Origin: Neomegalonema sp.
GTDB taxonomy: Bacteria; Pseudomonadota; Alphaproteobacteria; Rhodobacterales; Rhodobacteraceae
Direction: 5' to 3'
Assembly (NCBI RefSeq): GCF_028688855.1
Contig: NZ_JAQTXI010000026.1
Location: forward strand, 1 to 47,902
Length of the DNA: 47,902 nucleotides
The position numbers and the translations under genes were made by a program. Of this stretch, positions 18,805 through 27,832 are shown one piece after another. The notes beneath the pieces were generated by a model. That model was given only the letters and a program-made list of their open reading frames with translations, had not been told where the DNA came from and did not search any database. Position 1 is the stretch's first letter. Each line of letters opens with the position of its first letter.

Positions 18805-20139
18805 ATGAAGCTGTCCAAAGCGGCTTTCCTGCTGAGCGCGGCTCTGGTCGCGGGCGCGCCTCTGGCGGCCCCCGCCCCGGCGGCGGCCCAGAGCGCCGAC
18901 ACGATCTACGTGCCGCTCTTCACCTATCGCACGGGCGCCTTCGCGGGCTCGGGCATTCCCATCGCCAACGGCATGCGCGACTACCTCACGCTGCTCAACG
19001 AGCGCGACGGCGGAATCGGCGGCGTCAAGCTGGTCATCGAGGAATGCGAGACCAGCTACGACGCCAAGAAGGGCCTCGAATGCTACGAGGCCGTGAAGCC
19101 CAAGAGCCCGGTGATGGTCAATCCCTGGTCCACGGGCACCACCCTGCCGCTGATCCCGCGCGCGGCCGTGGACAAGATCCCGGTGCTGTCGATGGCCTAC
19201 GGCCTGTCCTCTTCGGCCAAGGGCGAGACCTTCCCCTGGATCTTCAATCCGCCCGCCACCTACTGGGACGGCTTCACGCAGATCCTGCAATACATCGCCG
19301 AGCAGGAAGGCGGCGGAGTCGAGAAGCTCAAGGGGCTGAAGATCGGCTACATCTTCCTCGACGCCAGCTTCGGGCGCGAGCCCCTGCCGCTGATCGACAA
19401 GCTCTCCAAGGAATTGGGCTTCGAGGCGAAGCTCTATCCGGTGGCCGCCTCGGACATGCAGAACCAGTCCTCGCAATGGCTGAGCGTGCGCCGCGACCGC
19501 CCCAACTACATGATCCTCTACGGATGGGGCGCGCTCAACCCGACCGCCATCAACGAGGCCGTCCGCACCGGATTCCCCATGGAGAAATTCATCTCCATCT
19601 GGTGGCCGAGCGAAGACGACGCGGCGGGCGCAGGTCCGGGCGCAGCGGGCTTCAAGACGCTGAACTGGCACGCCGTGGGCGCGGATTTCCCGCTTCATCA
19701 GGACATCAGGACCCATGTCGTCGACAAGGGCCTGAGCCAGACCGCGCCCGACAAGATCGGGCAGGTGCTCTACAACCGCGGCGTCTACAACTCGATGCTC
19801 ATCGCCGAGGCCATCCGCAAGGCCCAGGAGATCACCGGCAAGAAGGTCGTCACCGGCGAGGACGTGCGCCGGGGCCTCGAAAACCTGAACATCGACGAGG
19901 CGCGCCTCGAAGAGATCGGACTCGGCGGCTTCACCAGCCCCGTCAAGCTGACCTGCGCCGACCACAACGGCCATTTCCCGACCTTCGTCCAGCGCTGGGA
20001 CGGCGACAGCTACGAGAAGATCACCGATTACGCGCCGCCCCTCAGCCAGTACGTCCTGCCGCTGCTGGAGGAGGACGCCAAGGCCTTCGCCGAACGCAAC
20101 GCGCCCTGGCCCGCCCGCACCGAGCCCTGCGACAACTGA
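18805..20139 (+). CDS. livK: Periplasmic substrate-binding protein of the Liv-type importer
   Basis: The 444-residue protein begins with a signal peptide (positively charged start, hydrophobic core, cleavage probably near AAAQSAD at residue 30). The mature part shows the type 1 periplasmic-binding fold: YRTGAFAGSGIPIANGMRDYL near residue 42, NERDGGIGGVKLVIEE near 65, and IFNPPATYWDGF near 148. LivK-type proteins bind the solute and deliver it to the permeases. Substrate cannot be read from sequence; related proteins beside CoA ligases often bind aromatic or aliphatic acids. Two cysteines (in EECET and LECYEA) could form a disulfide. A GC-rich hairpin follows the stop. Confidence 0.9.
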   Translation: MKLSKAAFLLSAALVAGAPLAAPAPAAAQSADTIYVPLFTYRTGAFAGSGIPIANGMRDYLTLLNERDGGIGGVKLVIEECETSYDAKKGLECYEAVKPKSPVMVNPWSTGTTLPLIPRAAVDKIPVLSMAYGLSSSAKGETFPWIFNPPATYWDGFTQILQYIAEQEGGGVEKLKGLKIGYIFLDASFGREPLPLIDKLSKELGFEAKLYPVAASDMQNQSSQWLSVRRDRPNYMILYGWGALNPTAINEAVRTGFPMEKFISIWWPSEDDAAGAGPGAAGFKTLNWHAVGADFPLHQDIRTHVVDKGLSQTAPDKIGQVLYNRGVYNSMLIAEAIRKAQEITGKKVVTGEDVRRGLENLNIDEARLEEIGLGGFTSPVKLTCADHNGHFPTFVQRWDGDSYEKITDYAPPLSQYVLPLLEEDAKAFAERNAPWPARTEPCDN

Positions 20140-20176
20140 GCCTCCTCCAGCGAAGCCGGAACGGCTCCGCGACCTG

Positions 20177-20202
20177 GCCCTCTCCCTGCGGGGAGGGGGC
20201 CG
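20177..20202 (+). other. Intercistronic hairpin after the binding-protein gene
   Basis: GGCCCTCTCCC and GGGGAGGGGGCC can pair almost perfectly around TGC, 38 bp past the binding-protein stop and before the LivF-like gene. Such hairpins often protect the upstream message or reduce read-through, giving more binding protein than transporter subunits. There is no T run, so full termination is unlikely. Confidence 0.5.
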
Positions 20203-20266
20203 CCCCCGCCTTTCAGAACCCGAGCGCCGCCAAGGCGCCTTCATCCCCCCAGGGAGGGAAGCCGTC

Positions 20267-21109
20267 ATGTCCCAAGCCGCCCCGCAGGCCGCCGCCGACG
20301 TCAGCGCCGAGATCGCGCTCAAGGTCAACAACATCGAAGTCATCTACGACCGCGTGGCCCTGGTGCTCAAGGGCGTCTCGCTGACCGTGCCCAGAGGCGG
20401 GATCGTGGCGATCCTCGGCGCCAACGGCGCAGGCAAGACCACCACGCTCAAGGCCGTCTCCAACCTGCTCCACGCCGAACGCGGCGAGGTCACCAAGGGC
20501 TCCATCGAGTTCAAGGGCGAGCGGGTGGACAGGCTCAGCCCCAACGACCTCGTGCGGCGCGGCTGCATCCAGGTGATGGAGGGCCGCCATTGCTTCGGCC
20601 ATCTCAGCATCGAGGAGAACCTCCTGACCGGAGCCTTCACCCGGCGCGACGGCTCCAAGGCCGTCAAGGACGACCTCGAGATGATCTATGATTATTTTCC
20701 GCGCCTGCGTCAGCGCAAGGGCTCGATGGCGGGCTACACCTCGGGCGGCGAACAGCAGATGTGCGCCATCGGCCGCGCCATGATGAGCCGTCCCAGCATG
20801 ATCCTGCTCGACGAGCCCTCGATGGGCCTCGCGCCCCAGGTGGTGGACGAGATCTTCGAGATCGTGAAGGATCTCAACAGCAAGCAGGGCGTCTCCTTCC
20901 TCGTGGCCGAGCAGAACACCAACATGGCCCTGAAATACGCCTCCTACGGCTACATCATGGAGACGGGCCGCATCGTCATGGACGGAACCGCCGACGATCT
21001 GCGCGACAACGAGGACGTCAAGGAGTTCTATCTCGGCGTGGGCGGAGAAGGCCGCAAGTCCTTCCGCGACATCAAGAGCTACAAGCGCCGCAAGCGCTGG
21101 CTCTCCTGA
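20267..21109 (+). CDS. livF: Branched-chain-type ABC transporter ATPase (LivF family)
   Basis: The 280-residue ATPase is the second motor of the importer. It has Walker A GANGAGKTTT near residue 49, VMEGRHCFGHLSIEENLL near 103, signature SGGEQQMCAIGRAMM near 158, and Walker B ILLDEPSMGLAPQ directly after. The C-terminus FRDIKSYKRRKRWLS is basic, as in the subgroup linked to phenylacetate-type and fatty-acid ligase clusters. It lies 127 bp after the binding-protein gene and ends the operon, followed by a hairpin and a convergent gene. Confidence 0.93.
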   Translation: MSQAAPQAAADVSAEIALKVNNIEVIYDRVALVLKGVSLTVPRGGIVAILGANGAGKTTTLKAVSNLLHAERGEVTKGSIEFKGERVDRLSPNDLVRRGCIQVMEGRHCFGHLSIEENLLTGAFTRRDGSKAVKDDLEMIYDYFPRLRQRKGSMAGYTSGGEQQMCAIGRAMMSRPSMILLDEPSMGLAPQVVDEIFEIVKDLNSKQGVSFLVAEQNTNMALKYASYGYIMETGRIVMDGTADDLRDNEDVKEFYLGVGGEGRKSFRDIKSYKRRKRWLS

Positions 21110-21127
21110 GATCGCGACGCGGCGCCT

Positions 21128-21142
21128 TCCGGCTCCGCCGGA
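21128..21142. terminator. Candidate bidirectional terminator between livF and the racemase gene
   Basis: TCCGGC/GCCGGA form a 6-bp stem around TCC in the 40-bp gap between convergent genes. A second palindrome, AGGGCTCTAGCCCT (21144-21157), overlaps the end of the minus-strand gene. No strong T run is present, so this is only a candidate. Confidence 0.35.
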
Positions 21143-21149
21143 CAGGGCT

Positions 21150-22298
21150 CTAGCCCTGGCGGACCACGCCCGAAGCGAAAGCCGCCTCGATCCGTCCGGG
21201 CGCCAGGCCCCAGTCCGTCAGGATCTCGCGGCTCTGCTCTCCGGGACGGGGCGGCGGAAGCGGGGCGAAATCTCCGGATCCCGAAATCCGCGGCGCCGGG
21301 ACGGGCTGGATCACCCCCGCCAGCTCCATGAAGGAGCCGCGCGCCGCCGCATGCGGATGGCTCACGGCCTCGGCCCAGTCCAGAACCGGCGCGGCGCAGG
21401 CGTCGCTGTCCGCGAAGAGCCCGGCCCAGGCGTCGCGCGGACGGGTCAGCAGATGCGCCGCCAGCTTCGCCCGCAAGACAGGCCATGTCCGCCGGTCGCC
21501 CTCGGGGAACTCCGCCGGATCGAGCCCCAGGCGCTCCAGGAAGATGCGGCGGAACTTCGCCTCGATGGGCGCCAGAGCCAGATGCCTCCCGTCCGCGCAG
21601 AGATAGACCCCGTAATGCCAGGCCCCGCCGTCGAGAAGATTGGCCTGACGCTCGTCCCGCCAGACGCCTCCGGAGCGGAAGCCCCAGATCATCGCCGCCA
21701 GCAGGGCCGACCCCTCCGTCATGGCGGCGTCGATGCGCCTGCCCTTGCCGGTGCGCCGGGCGTCGAGCAGGGCCGCCGCCATGCCGAACGCCAGCATCAT
21801 CCCGCCGCCGCCCATGTCGGCGACCAGATTCAGCGGCGGAGACGGCGGCGAATCCGCAGGGCCGAGCGCCCCCAGAACTCCGCTCACCGCCAGATAGGTC
21901 AGGTCATGCCCCGCCAGAGGCGCGAGCGGGCCCTCCTGCCCCCATCCGGTCATGCGCCCGTAGACCAGAGCCGGATTGCGCGCCTGAACCTCGTCGGGGC
22001 CCAGCCCGAGCCGCTCCATCACGCCGGGGCGGAAGCCCTCGATCAGGCCGTCCGCCTTCTCCAGCAGCGCCATGAGCAGGGCGACGCCCTCGGGGCGCTT
22101 GAGGTCCACCGCCAGAGAGCGCCGACCCCGCGCCGTCACGTCGTGAGGGGTGTCCATCAGAGGAATCTCGGGGCGGGCCTCCGGAGGATGGATGCGCGCC
22201 ACCTCGGCGCCGTGGTCGGCCAGCATCATGGCCGCGAAGGGCGCAGGCCCCACCCCGACCATCTCGACGATCCGCAAGCCCTGCAAGGGTCCGTTCAT
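21150..22298 (-). CDS. CoA-transferase family III enzyme, alpha-methylacyl-CoA racemase-like
   Basis: The 382-residue protein starts LQGLRIVEMVGVGPAPFAAMM, typical of the CaiB/BaiF/AMACR family. GRRSLAVDLKRPEG lies near residue 58 and GRMTGWGQEGPLA near 112. The racemase catalytic set appears to be present: His/Asp in AGHDLTYL near 128, Asp in NLVADMGGGG near 156, and Glu in IEAKF near 240. These correspond to His126, Asp156 and Glu241 of mycobacterial MCR. It likely epimerises 2-methylacyl-CoA esters so that branched acids can enter beta-oxidation. It faces the Liv operon and lies back to back with prpE. This fits a branched-chain or propionyl-CoA-yielding acid pathway, although that link is inferred. 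Confidence 0.88.
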   Translation of the reverse strand: MNGPLQGLRIVEMVGVGPAPFAAMMLADHGAEVARIHPPEARPEIPLMDTPHDVTARGRRSLAVDLKRPEGVALLMALLEKADGLIEGFRPGVMERLGLGPDEVQARNPALVYGRMTGWGQEGPLAPLAGHDLTYLAVSGVLGALGPADSPPSPPLNLVADMGGGGMMLAFGMAAALLDARRTGKGRRIDAAMTEGSALLAAMIWGFRSGGVWRDERQANLLDGGAWHYGVYLCADGRHLALAPIEAKFRRIFLERLGLDPAEFPEGDRRTWPVLRAKLAAHLLTRPRDAWAGLFADSDACAAPVLDWAEAVSHPHAAARGSFMELAGVIQPVPAPRISGSGDFAPLPPPRPGEQSREILTDWGLAPGRIEAAFASGVVRQG

Positions 22299-22710
22299 CC
22301 TTCCCTCCGCCCTGGCCCGTCCTCGCCCCGAGCCTAATCCGGAAGGCGGGCGGAAGGCGACAGGAATCCGCGCCGCGCCGGGCGGAGGACGCCGATCCTC
22401 CGGGAGCCGCGATTCTCCCTCCGCCGACGGGAGGGCGTCCCGAATCCGCCGCCCCGCCGCGCCGGAAGCCTTCCGGCGGCCCGCCTCCTGCGGATGGAGC
22501 CGGGATCCTGCGTCGAATCCGCGTCGGGGAGGCGGCGGAAGGCTCCGGAACCCCGCCCGGAATCGGGACTCGATGGGGACTCGCGCCTTCCCGGATCCCG
22601 GGTGGATTGTTTTATTGCGCAGCGCCGCGCCGCCCGCTATTTCGACGTTAGTCGACTCGCTTCACGCGCAAAGATATTTCAAATGGTCGACGCCAAGGAG
22701 GAGCATCAGC
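22299..22710. promoter_or_regulatory. Divergent intergenic region before prpE
   Basis: The 412-bp gap is very GC-rich up to about 22600 and has no gene I can support. A more AT-rich patch at about 22605-22690 precedes prpE and probably holds its promoter and leader. GTCGAC occurs there twice (in TTAGTCGACTCG and TGGTCGACGCC), which might be an operator. A ribosome binding site AAGGAGGAGC lies about 5 bases before the ATG. Confidence 0.4.
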
Positions 22711-24624
22711 ATGTCTCGTTACGGTCAGGTCTACGCAGATTGGCAAGCTGATCCGGTCGGCTTCTGGGGGAAGGCCGCGGAGGAGATCGATTGGTTCCGT
22801 CCGGCGGACAAGGTCTTCGATCCGGAAGCCGGAGTCTGGGGGCGCTGGTTCGAAGGCGCGCTCTGCAATCTCTGCCATAACGCGCTGGACCGTCACGTGG
22901 CCGACGGACGCGCCGATCAGCTCGCGGTGATCCACGACAGCCCCGCCACCGGCAAGACCACGAAATTCACCTACGCCGAGGCCCTGGCCGAAGTCGGCGC
23001 GCTGGCCTCGGTGCTGAGGGCGCAGGGCGTCGAGAAGGGCGACCGCGTCGTCATCTACATGCCCATGGTGCCCGAGGCGGTCTTCGCCATGCTGGCCTGC
23101 GCGCGGCTCGGGGCGATCCATTCGGTGGTCTTCGGCGGCTTCGCCTCCAAGCAGCTCGCGGTGCGCATCGACGACGCCAGGCCCAAGGCGATCATCTCGG
23201 CCTCCTGCGGCATCGAGGGCAAGCGCGTCGTGCAGTACAAGCCGCTGCTCGACGAGGCCATCGAGATGTCGACGGCCAAACCGGAGGCCTGCGTGATCCT
23301 CCAGCGCGAGGTCCATCCCTGCGAGCTGATCGCCGGCCGCGATCTCGATTACGCCCAGGTCGTGGGCGCGGCGAAGGCCGCCGGACAGACCACCGAATGC
23401 GTGCCCGTCGAGGCCTCGCATCCTTCCTACATCCTCTACACCTCGGGCACCACCGGCCAGCCCAAGGGCGTCGTGCGCGACACCGGCGGCTACATGACCG
23501 CGCTCAAGTGGACCATGAGCAACCATTACGGCGCCAATCCGGGCGAAGTCTTCTGGGCGGCTTCCGACGTGGGCTGGGTGGTCGGCCATTCCTACATCTG
23601 CTACGGCCCGCTGCTGCACGGCTGCGCGACCATCGTCTACGAGGGCAAGCCGGTCGGCACTCCGGACGCCGGCGCCTTCTGGCGCGTGGTCGCCGAGCAT
23701 GGCGTCACCACCTTCTTCACCGCCCCGACCGCCATCCGCGCCATCCGCAAGGAGGATCCGGAAGGCGAGTTCATCCGGAAATACGACCTCTCGAAGATGC
23801 GCGCGCTCTTCCTCGCGGGCGAACGCTCCGATCCGGCGACCATCCACTGGTCCCAGGACAAGCTCGGCGTGCCGGTGGTCGACCACTGGTGGCAGACCGA
23901 AACCGGCTGGCCGATCACCGGCAATCCGGTGGGCCTCGGCGTCCTGCCGATCAAGCCGGGCTCTTCGGGCGTGCCGCTGCCGGGCTACAGGATCGAGGTG
24001 CTGAACGACGAGGGCCATCCGGTCGAGCCCGGGACCCTCGGCAACGTCACGATCAGGCTGCCGCTGCCTCCGGGCAACTTCCCGGCCCTCTGGAACGCCG
24101 AAGAGCGCTACAGGAGCGCCTATTTCGCCGAGTTCCCCGGCTCCTACGCCACCTCGGACGCGGGGCTCGTCGATCAGGACGGCTACGTCTTCATCATGGC
24201 CCGCACCGACGACGTCATCAACGTCGCGGGACATCGCCTCTCGACCGGCGCCATGGAGGAGGTCCTCGCCAGCCATCCGGCGGTCGCGGAATGCGCGGTC
24301 ATCGGCGTTCAGGATGCGCTCAAGGGCCAGTCTCCGGCGGGCTTCTTCGTGCTGAACAACGGCGTGACCACTCCGCCCGCGCAGGTCGCGGAGGAGCTGG
24401 TGAAGCTCGTGCGCGACAGGATCGGCCCCGTCGCCGCCTTCCGCATGGCCCTGCCGGTCAACCGCCTGCCCAAGACGCGTTCGGGCAAGGTGCTGCGCGG
24501 CACCATGCAGAAGATCGCCGACGGCCTCCCCTGGGAGATGCCCGCCGCCATCGACGATCCCGCCGTGCTCGGCGAGATCGAGGAGATCATCGGCAAGAAC
24601 CGCTCGGACGGCGCCAAGGCCTGA
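22711..24624 (+). CDS. prpE: Propionyl-CoA synthetase
   Basis: PrpE activates propionate to propionyl-CoA with ATP. The 637-residue protein belongs to the acetyl-CoA-synthetase group. It has an N-terminal domain with ADWQADPVGFWGKAAEEIDW and FGGFASKQLAVRIDDA near residue 145. The phosphate loop YTSGTTGQPKG lies at about 243-253, and WAASDVGWVVGHSYICYGPL, DHWWQTETGWPI and TRSGKVLRGTMQKIA follow, with the adenylation lysine near 593. The pattern fits PrpE better than Acs. I chose ATG 22711 because AAGGAGG lies just upstream and MSRYGQVYADW matches the usual PrpE start. Longer in-frame extension upstream is GC-rich non-coding sequence. Confidence 0.93.
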   Translation: MSRYGQVYADWQADPVGFWGKAAEEIDWFRPADKVFDPEAGVWGRWFEGALCNLCHNALDRHVADGRADQLAVIHDSPATGKTTKFTYAEALAEVGALASVLRAQGVEKGDRVVIYMPMVPEAVFAMLACARLGAIHSVVFGGFASKQLAVRIDDARPKAIISASCGIEGKRVVQYKPLLDEAIEMSTAKPEACVILQREVHPCELIAGRDLDYAQVVGAAKAAGQTTECVPVEASHPSYILYTSGTTGQPKGVVRDTGGYMTALKWTMSNHYGANPGEVFWAASDVGWVVGHSYICYGPLLHGCATIVYEGKPVGTPDAGAFWRVVAEHGVTTFFTAPTAIRAIRKEDPEGEFIRKYDLSKMRALFLAGERSDPATIHWSQDKLGVPVVDHWWQTETGWPITGNPVGLGVLPIKPGSSGVPLPGYRIEVLNDEGHPVEPGTLGNVTIRLPLPPGNFPALWNAEERYRSAYFAEFPGSYATSDAGLVDQDGYVFIMARTDDVINVAGHRLSTGAMEEVLASHPAVAECAVIGVQDALKGQSPAGFFVLNNGVTTPPAQVAEELVKLVRDRIGPVAAFRMALPVNRLPKTRSGKVLRGTMQKIADGLPWEMPAAIDDPAVLGEIEEIIGKNRSDGAKA

Positions 24625-24647
24625 GGCCTCCCGGACGTGAAAACCAT

Positions 24648-24675
24648 GCGGCGGCCTCCGGAAGGGGGCCGCCGC
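24648..24675 (+). terminator. Hairpin terminator after prpE
   Basis: GCGGCGGCC and GGCCGCCGC form a perfect 9-bp stem (24648-24656 and 24667-24675), 24 bp past the prpE stop. It is followed by GCCTGTTTC, a short and imperfect T tract. Confidence 0.55.
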
Positions 24676-24796
24676 GCCTGTTTCAGGGCCGCGCGGTTGA
24701 CACTCCGGCCTCCGGGGGGTCTCATGGAGCTTTCGCCCCCGCGCCTGAGGAGGCGTCGGGTTCGCTGCGGCTCCGGAGAGGGAGGATCTGCGCTTC

Positions 24797-25756
24797 GTGG
24801 AGGAGATTCCCGAACGGCGGCCCGCCGTCTCCAGCTTCGGCGAGGCCTCGCGGCGCGCGGCCGAGAGCCTCGCTCTGCTGTTTCCCGGCGCTTCGGCGCC
24901 CATCCTGCTGATCCGGGCGCCGGAGATCGTCGCGGGGCTCTCCCGGGCGCTCAAGGGCTGGCGGCCCGGCCTCAGGCCCGCCAGGCCCGAGGATTTCCAC
25001 GCGCCCCTCGCGACGGCCCGGCCCGACGCGGGCGGCTATGAAATCGCCTCCCGAGCCCTCGACCGGCCCCTGACCGGCCTGCCGCTCGCCAGCGCGGCCA
25101 GCGCGCTGATCGCCGATCTCGCGCAGGATTTCTACGAGAGCCGCCCCGGCTTCCTCGGGCTGCATTGCGGGGCCTTCCTCGCCTCGGGCGGGCTGACGCT
25201 GCTCCTCGGGCCGCAGAGGGCGGGCAAGAGCACGCTCATCGCCCGGCTCTCGGCGGATCCTGACCTGCGCATCTTCTGCGACGACGTCCTGCCGCTGACG
25301 CCGCGCGGCGAGGGGCTGGCGCTCGGCGCGGCGCCGCGTCTGCGGCTGCCCCTGCCCGCCGGAGCCGGGGCGGTGCTGAGGGCCCATCTGGCGCGGCATG
25401 GCGGATTCCGCGACGACCGTTACGCCCATCTCGCCGCGCCGGGAGTCGCGCCCTTCGGGATGCGGGCGCCTCTGGCGGCGATGGTCGTTCTGGAGCGTCG
25501 GGAGGGGATCGCCCCCGCGCTGAGCCCTCTGCCCGCCGAAGAGGCCGCCGCCCATCTCCGGGCCCAGAGCATGGGCCGCCCCGAGCCCGAAGCCGCAAGC
25601 CGGATCGCGGATCTGGCGGGCTCGCTGCTGCGGCTGAAGCTGCGCTACGCCGAACTCGAGCCTGCGGCGGCGCTGCTGCGCCGGACCTTCCTCGCCGCGC
25701 CGGAGGCCCGCCCCTGGAGCGGCCTGTTGAAAAGGCTCAGACCTTTCACGGAATAG
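24797..25756 (+). CDS. HPr kinase-like P-loop protein, orphan
   Basis: The 319-residue protein resembles the HprK-like P-loop family. CGAFLASGGLTLLLGPQRAGKSTLIARL-type Walker A (GPQRAGKST near residue 140) is followed by an aspartate pair in FCDDVLPL near 165, the usual position of metal-binding acids in HPr kinase. Genuine HprK also has a conserved His and C-terminal motif that I do not see. Such HprK-like proteins often accompany PqqD-like and asparagine-synthetase-like genes in peptide-modification clusters, but none is nearby. GTG 24797 was chosen because the coding pattern begins there; a start further upstream is possible. It precedes the M3 peptidase by 47 bp on the same strand. Function unknown. 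Confidence 0.7.
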   Translation: MEEIPERRPAVSSFGEASRRAAESLALLFPGASAPILLIRAPEIVAGLSRALKGWRPGLRPARPEDFHAPLATARPDAGGYEIASRALDRPLTGLPLASAASALIADLAQDFYESRPGFLGLHCGAFLASGGLTLLLGPQRAGKSTLIARLSADPDLRIFCDDVLPLTPRGEGLALGAAPRLRLPLPAGAGAVLRAHLARHGGFRDDRYAHLAAPGVAPFGMRAPLAAMVVLERREGIAPALSPLPAEEAAAHLRAQSMGRPEPEAASRIADLAGSLLRLKLRYAELEPAAALLRRTFLAAPEARPWSGLLKRLRPFTE

Positions 25757-25803
25757 CGGCTAGAAGGGAGTCGCCGATTCCGCCCGACCGCTTGAGGATT
25801 CCC

Positions 25804-27831
25804 ATGACCGATCTCGCCCTCTCTCCCCTGACGCACTGGACCGGGCCGCTCGGCCTGCCGGATTTCGGCGCGATCCGCGACAAGGATTTCGCTCCGGTCT
25901 TCGAGGCCGCCATGCAGGCTCACGCCGCAGAGGTCGAGGCCATCGCGCAAAATCCCGAACCGCCGAGCATCTCCAACACCCTGGAGGCTCTGGATCTCTC
26001 CGGCGAGGCTCTGGACCGGGTCTCCTCGGTCTTCTGGCTCAAGGCCGGAGCCGACACCAATCCGGAGCTTCAGGCTCTGGAGCGCGAGATCTCGCCGAAA
26101 ATGGCGCGTCATGGCTCGGCCATCGCCATGAACGCGGCGCTCTTCGCCCGCATCGACGCGCTTTATCAGCAGCGCGAGAGCCTCGGGCTGGATTCCGAAA
26201 CCCTGCGCGTGCTGGAGAAGAGCTGGAAAGGCTTCGTCCGGTCCGGCGCCCGGCTGGACGCGGCCGACAAGGCCCGGCTCGCGGCGATCAACGAGGAGGC
26301 GGCGGGACTCGGCGCGCAATTCGGACAGAACGTCCTCGCCGACGAAGCCGAATGGGCCCTGATCCTCGACGAGGCCGATCTCGACGGAATCCCCGAGGCG
26401 CTCAGGGAGGCCATGGCCGAAGCCGCCGAAGCCCGCGGCGAGAAAGGCCGCTTCGCCGTGACCCTCTCGCGCTCGATCTACGAGCCCTTTTCGCAAAGCT
26501 CCACGCGGCGCGATCTGCGCGAAAAGGCCTGGCGCGGCTTCATCGCCCGCGGAGAGGCCCGCAACGCCGACATCGTGAAGCGCACCCTCGCGCTGAGGGC
26601 CGAGAAGGCCCGGCTGCTCGGCTATCCGAGCTACGCCGCCTTCAAGCTCGACGACACCATGGCCAAGACGCCGCAAGCGGTGCTGGGCCTCCTCGAACCC
26701 GTCTGGGAGAAGGCCCGCGCCCGCGCCGCCGAGAATCAGGCCGACATGGAGCGTCTGGCCCGCGCGGCGGGGGCCAACGATCCCTTCGCGGCCTGGGACT
26801 GGCGCTTCTACGAGGAGAAGCTCCGCGCCGAACGCTTCGATTTCGACGAAGCGGCGCTCAAGCCCTATCTCCAGCTCGACCGGATCATCGAAGCCGCCTT
26901 CGACGTGGCGGGCAAGCTCTTCGGCCTGCGCTTCGAGGAGCGCAAGGACGTCCGGGGCTGGACGCCCGACGTGAAGGCCTATGAGGTCACGAACGCCGAC
27001 GGCTCCCATCGGGCGGTCTTCCTCGGGGATTACTTCAACCGCCCCTCGAAGCGCTCCGGCGCCTGGATGAGCGCGCTGCAGTCCGGCTTCAGCCTCGGGG
27101 CGGGCTCGACGCCGATCATCTACAACATCTGCAATTTCGCGAAGCCTCCCGCCGGAAAGCCCGCGCTGCTCTCCATCGACGACGCCCGCACGCTGTTCCA
27201 TGAATTCGGCCACGCCCTGCACGGGATGCTGAGCGAAACCCGCTGGCCCTCCATCGCGGGAACCTCGGTGTCGCGCGATTTCGTCGAACTGCCCTCGCAG
27301 CTCTACGAGCACTGGCTGACCACGCCCGAGGTGCTGAAGGCCCACGCCCTGCGCCACGACACGGGCGAGCCTCTGCCGGAGGATCTGCTCGGGAAGATGC
27401 TCGCCGCGCGGAATTTCGGACAGGGCTTCGCGACGGTGGAGTTCGCGGCTTCGGCTCTGGTGGACATGGCCTATCACGCCGAATCCGAAGCGCCCGAGGA
27501 TCCCGCCGCCTTCGAGGCGGAGACCCTGAAGCGCCTGAAGATGCCCGAGACCATCGCCATGCGCCATCGCACGCCGCATTTCCTGCATGTCTTCTCGGGC
27601 GAGGGCTATTCGGCGGGCTATTACTCCTACATGTGGTCCGAAGTGCTGGACGCCGACGCCTTCGAGGCCTTCTCCGAGACGGGCGACGTCTTCAACCCCA
27701 CGGTGGCTAAGAAGCTGCGCGAGAACATCTATGCGGCGGGCGGCTCCAGGGATCCCGAAGCGCTCTACACCGCCTTCCGGGGCCGCATGCCCGCCCCCGA
27801 GGCCATGATGAAGAAACGCGGCCTGGCCTGA
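25804..27831 (+). CDS. M3-family oligopeptidase (Dcp/OpdA-like zinc metallopeptidase)
   Basis: The 675-residue enzyme is a cytoplasmic M3 metallopeptidase that trims oligopeptides. The zinc motif HEFGH is at about residues 466-470 (in LFHEFGHALHGMLS), followed by GTSVSRDFVELPSQLYEHW, the sequence typical of peptidyl-dipeptidase Dcp and oligopeptidase A. FSGEGYSAGYYSYMWSEVL near 598 carries the conserved substrate-binding Tyr/His region. I chose ATG 25804, which has GAGG upstream, rather than the in-frame TTG at 25792. Dcp and OpdA are hard to separate by eye; the DFVELPSQ motif and length lean towards Dcp. It ends 1 bp from the convergent oxidoreductase gene. Confidence 0.92.
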   Translation: MTDLALSPLTHWTGPLGLPDFGAIRDKDFAPVFEAAMQAHAAEVEAIAQNPEPPSISNTLEALDLSGEALDRVSSVFWLKAGADTNPELQALEREISPKMARHGSAIAMNAALFARIDALYQQRESLGLDSETLRVLEKSWKGFVRSGARLDAADKARLAAINEEAAGLGAQFGQNVLADEAEWALILDEADLDGIPEALREAMAEAAEARGEKGRFAVTLSRSIYEPFSQSSTRRDLREKAWRGFIARGEARNADIVKRTLALRAEKARLLGYPSYAAFKLDDTMAKTPQAVLGLLEPVWEKARARAAENQADMERLARAAGANDPFAAWDWRFYEEKLRAERFDFDEAALKPYLQLDRIIEAAFDVAGKLFGLRFEERKDVRGWTPDVKAYEVTNADGSHRAVFLGDYFNRPSKRSGAWMSALQSGFSLGAGSTPIIYNICNFAKPPAGKPALLSIDDARTLFHEFGHALHGMLSETRWPSIAGTSVSRDFVELPSQLYEHWLTTPEVLKAHALRHDTGEPLPEDLLGKMLAARNFGQGFATVEFAASALVDMAYHAESEAPEDPAAFEAETLKRLKMPETIAMRHRTPHFLHVFSGEGYSAGYYSYMWSEVLDADAFEAFSETGDVFNPTVAKKLRENIYAAGGSRDPEALYTAFRGRMPAPEAMMKKRGLA

Positions 27832-27832
27832 G

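Noticed and set aside
22648..24954. 768-codon minus-strand open frame opposite prpE
   Set aside because: Shadow of prpE; PrpE motifs on the plus strand are complete.
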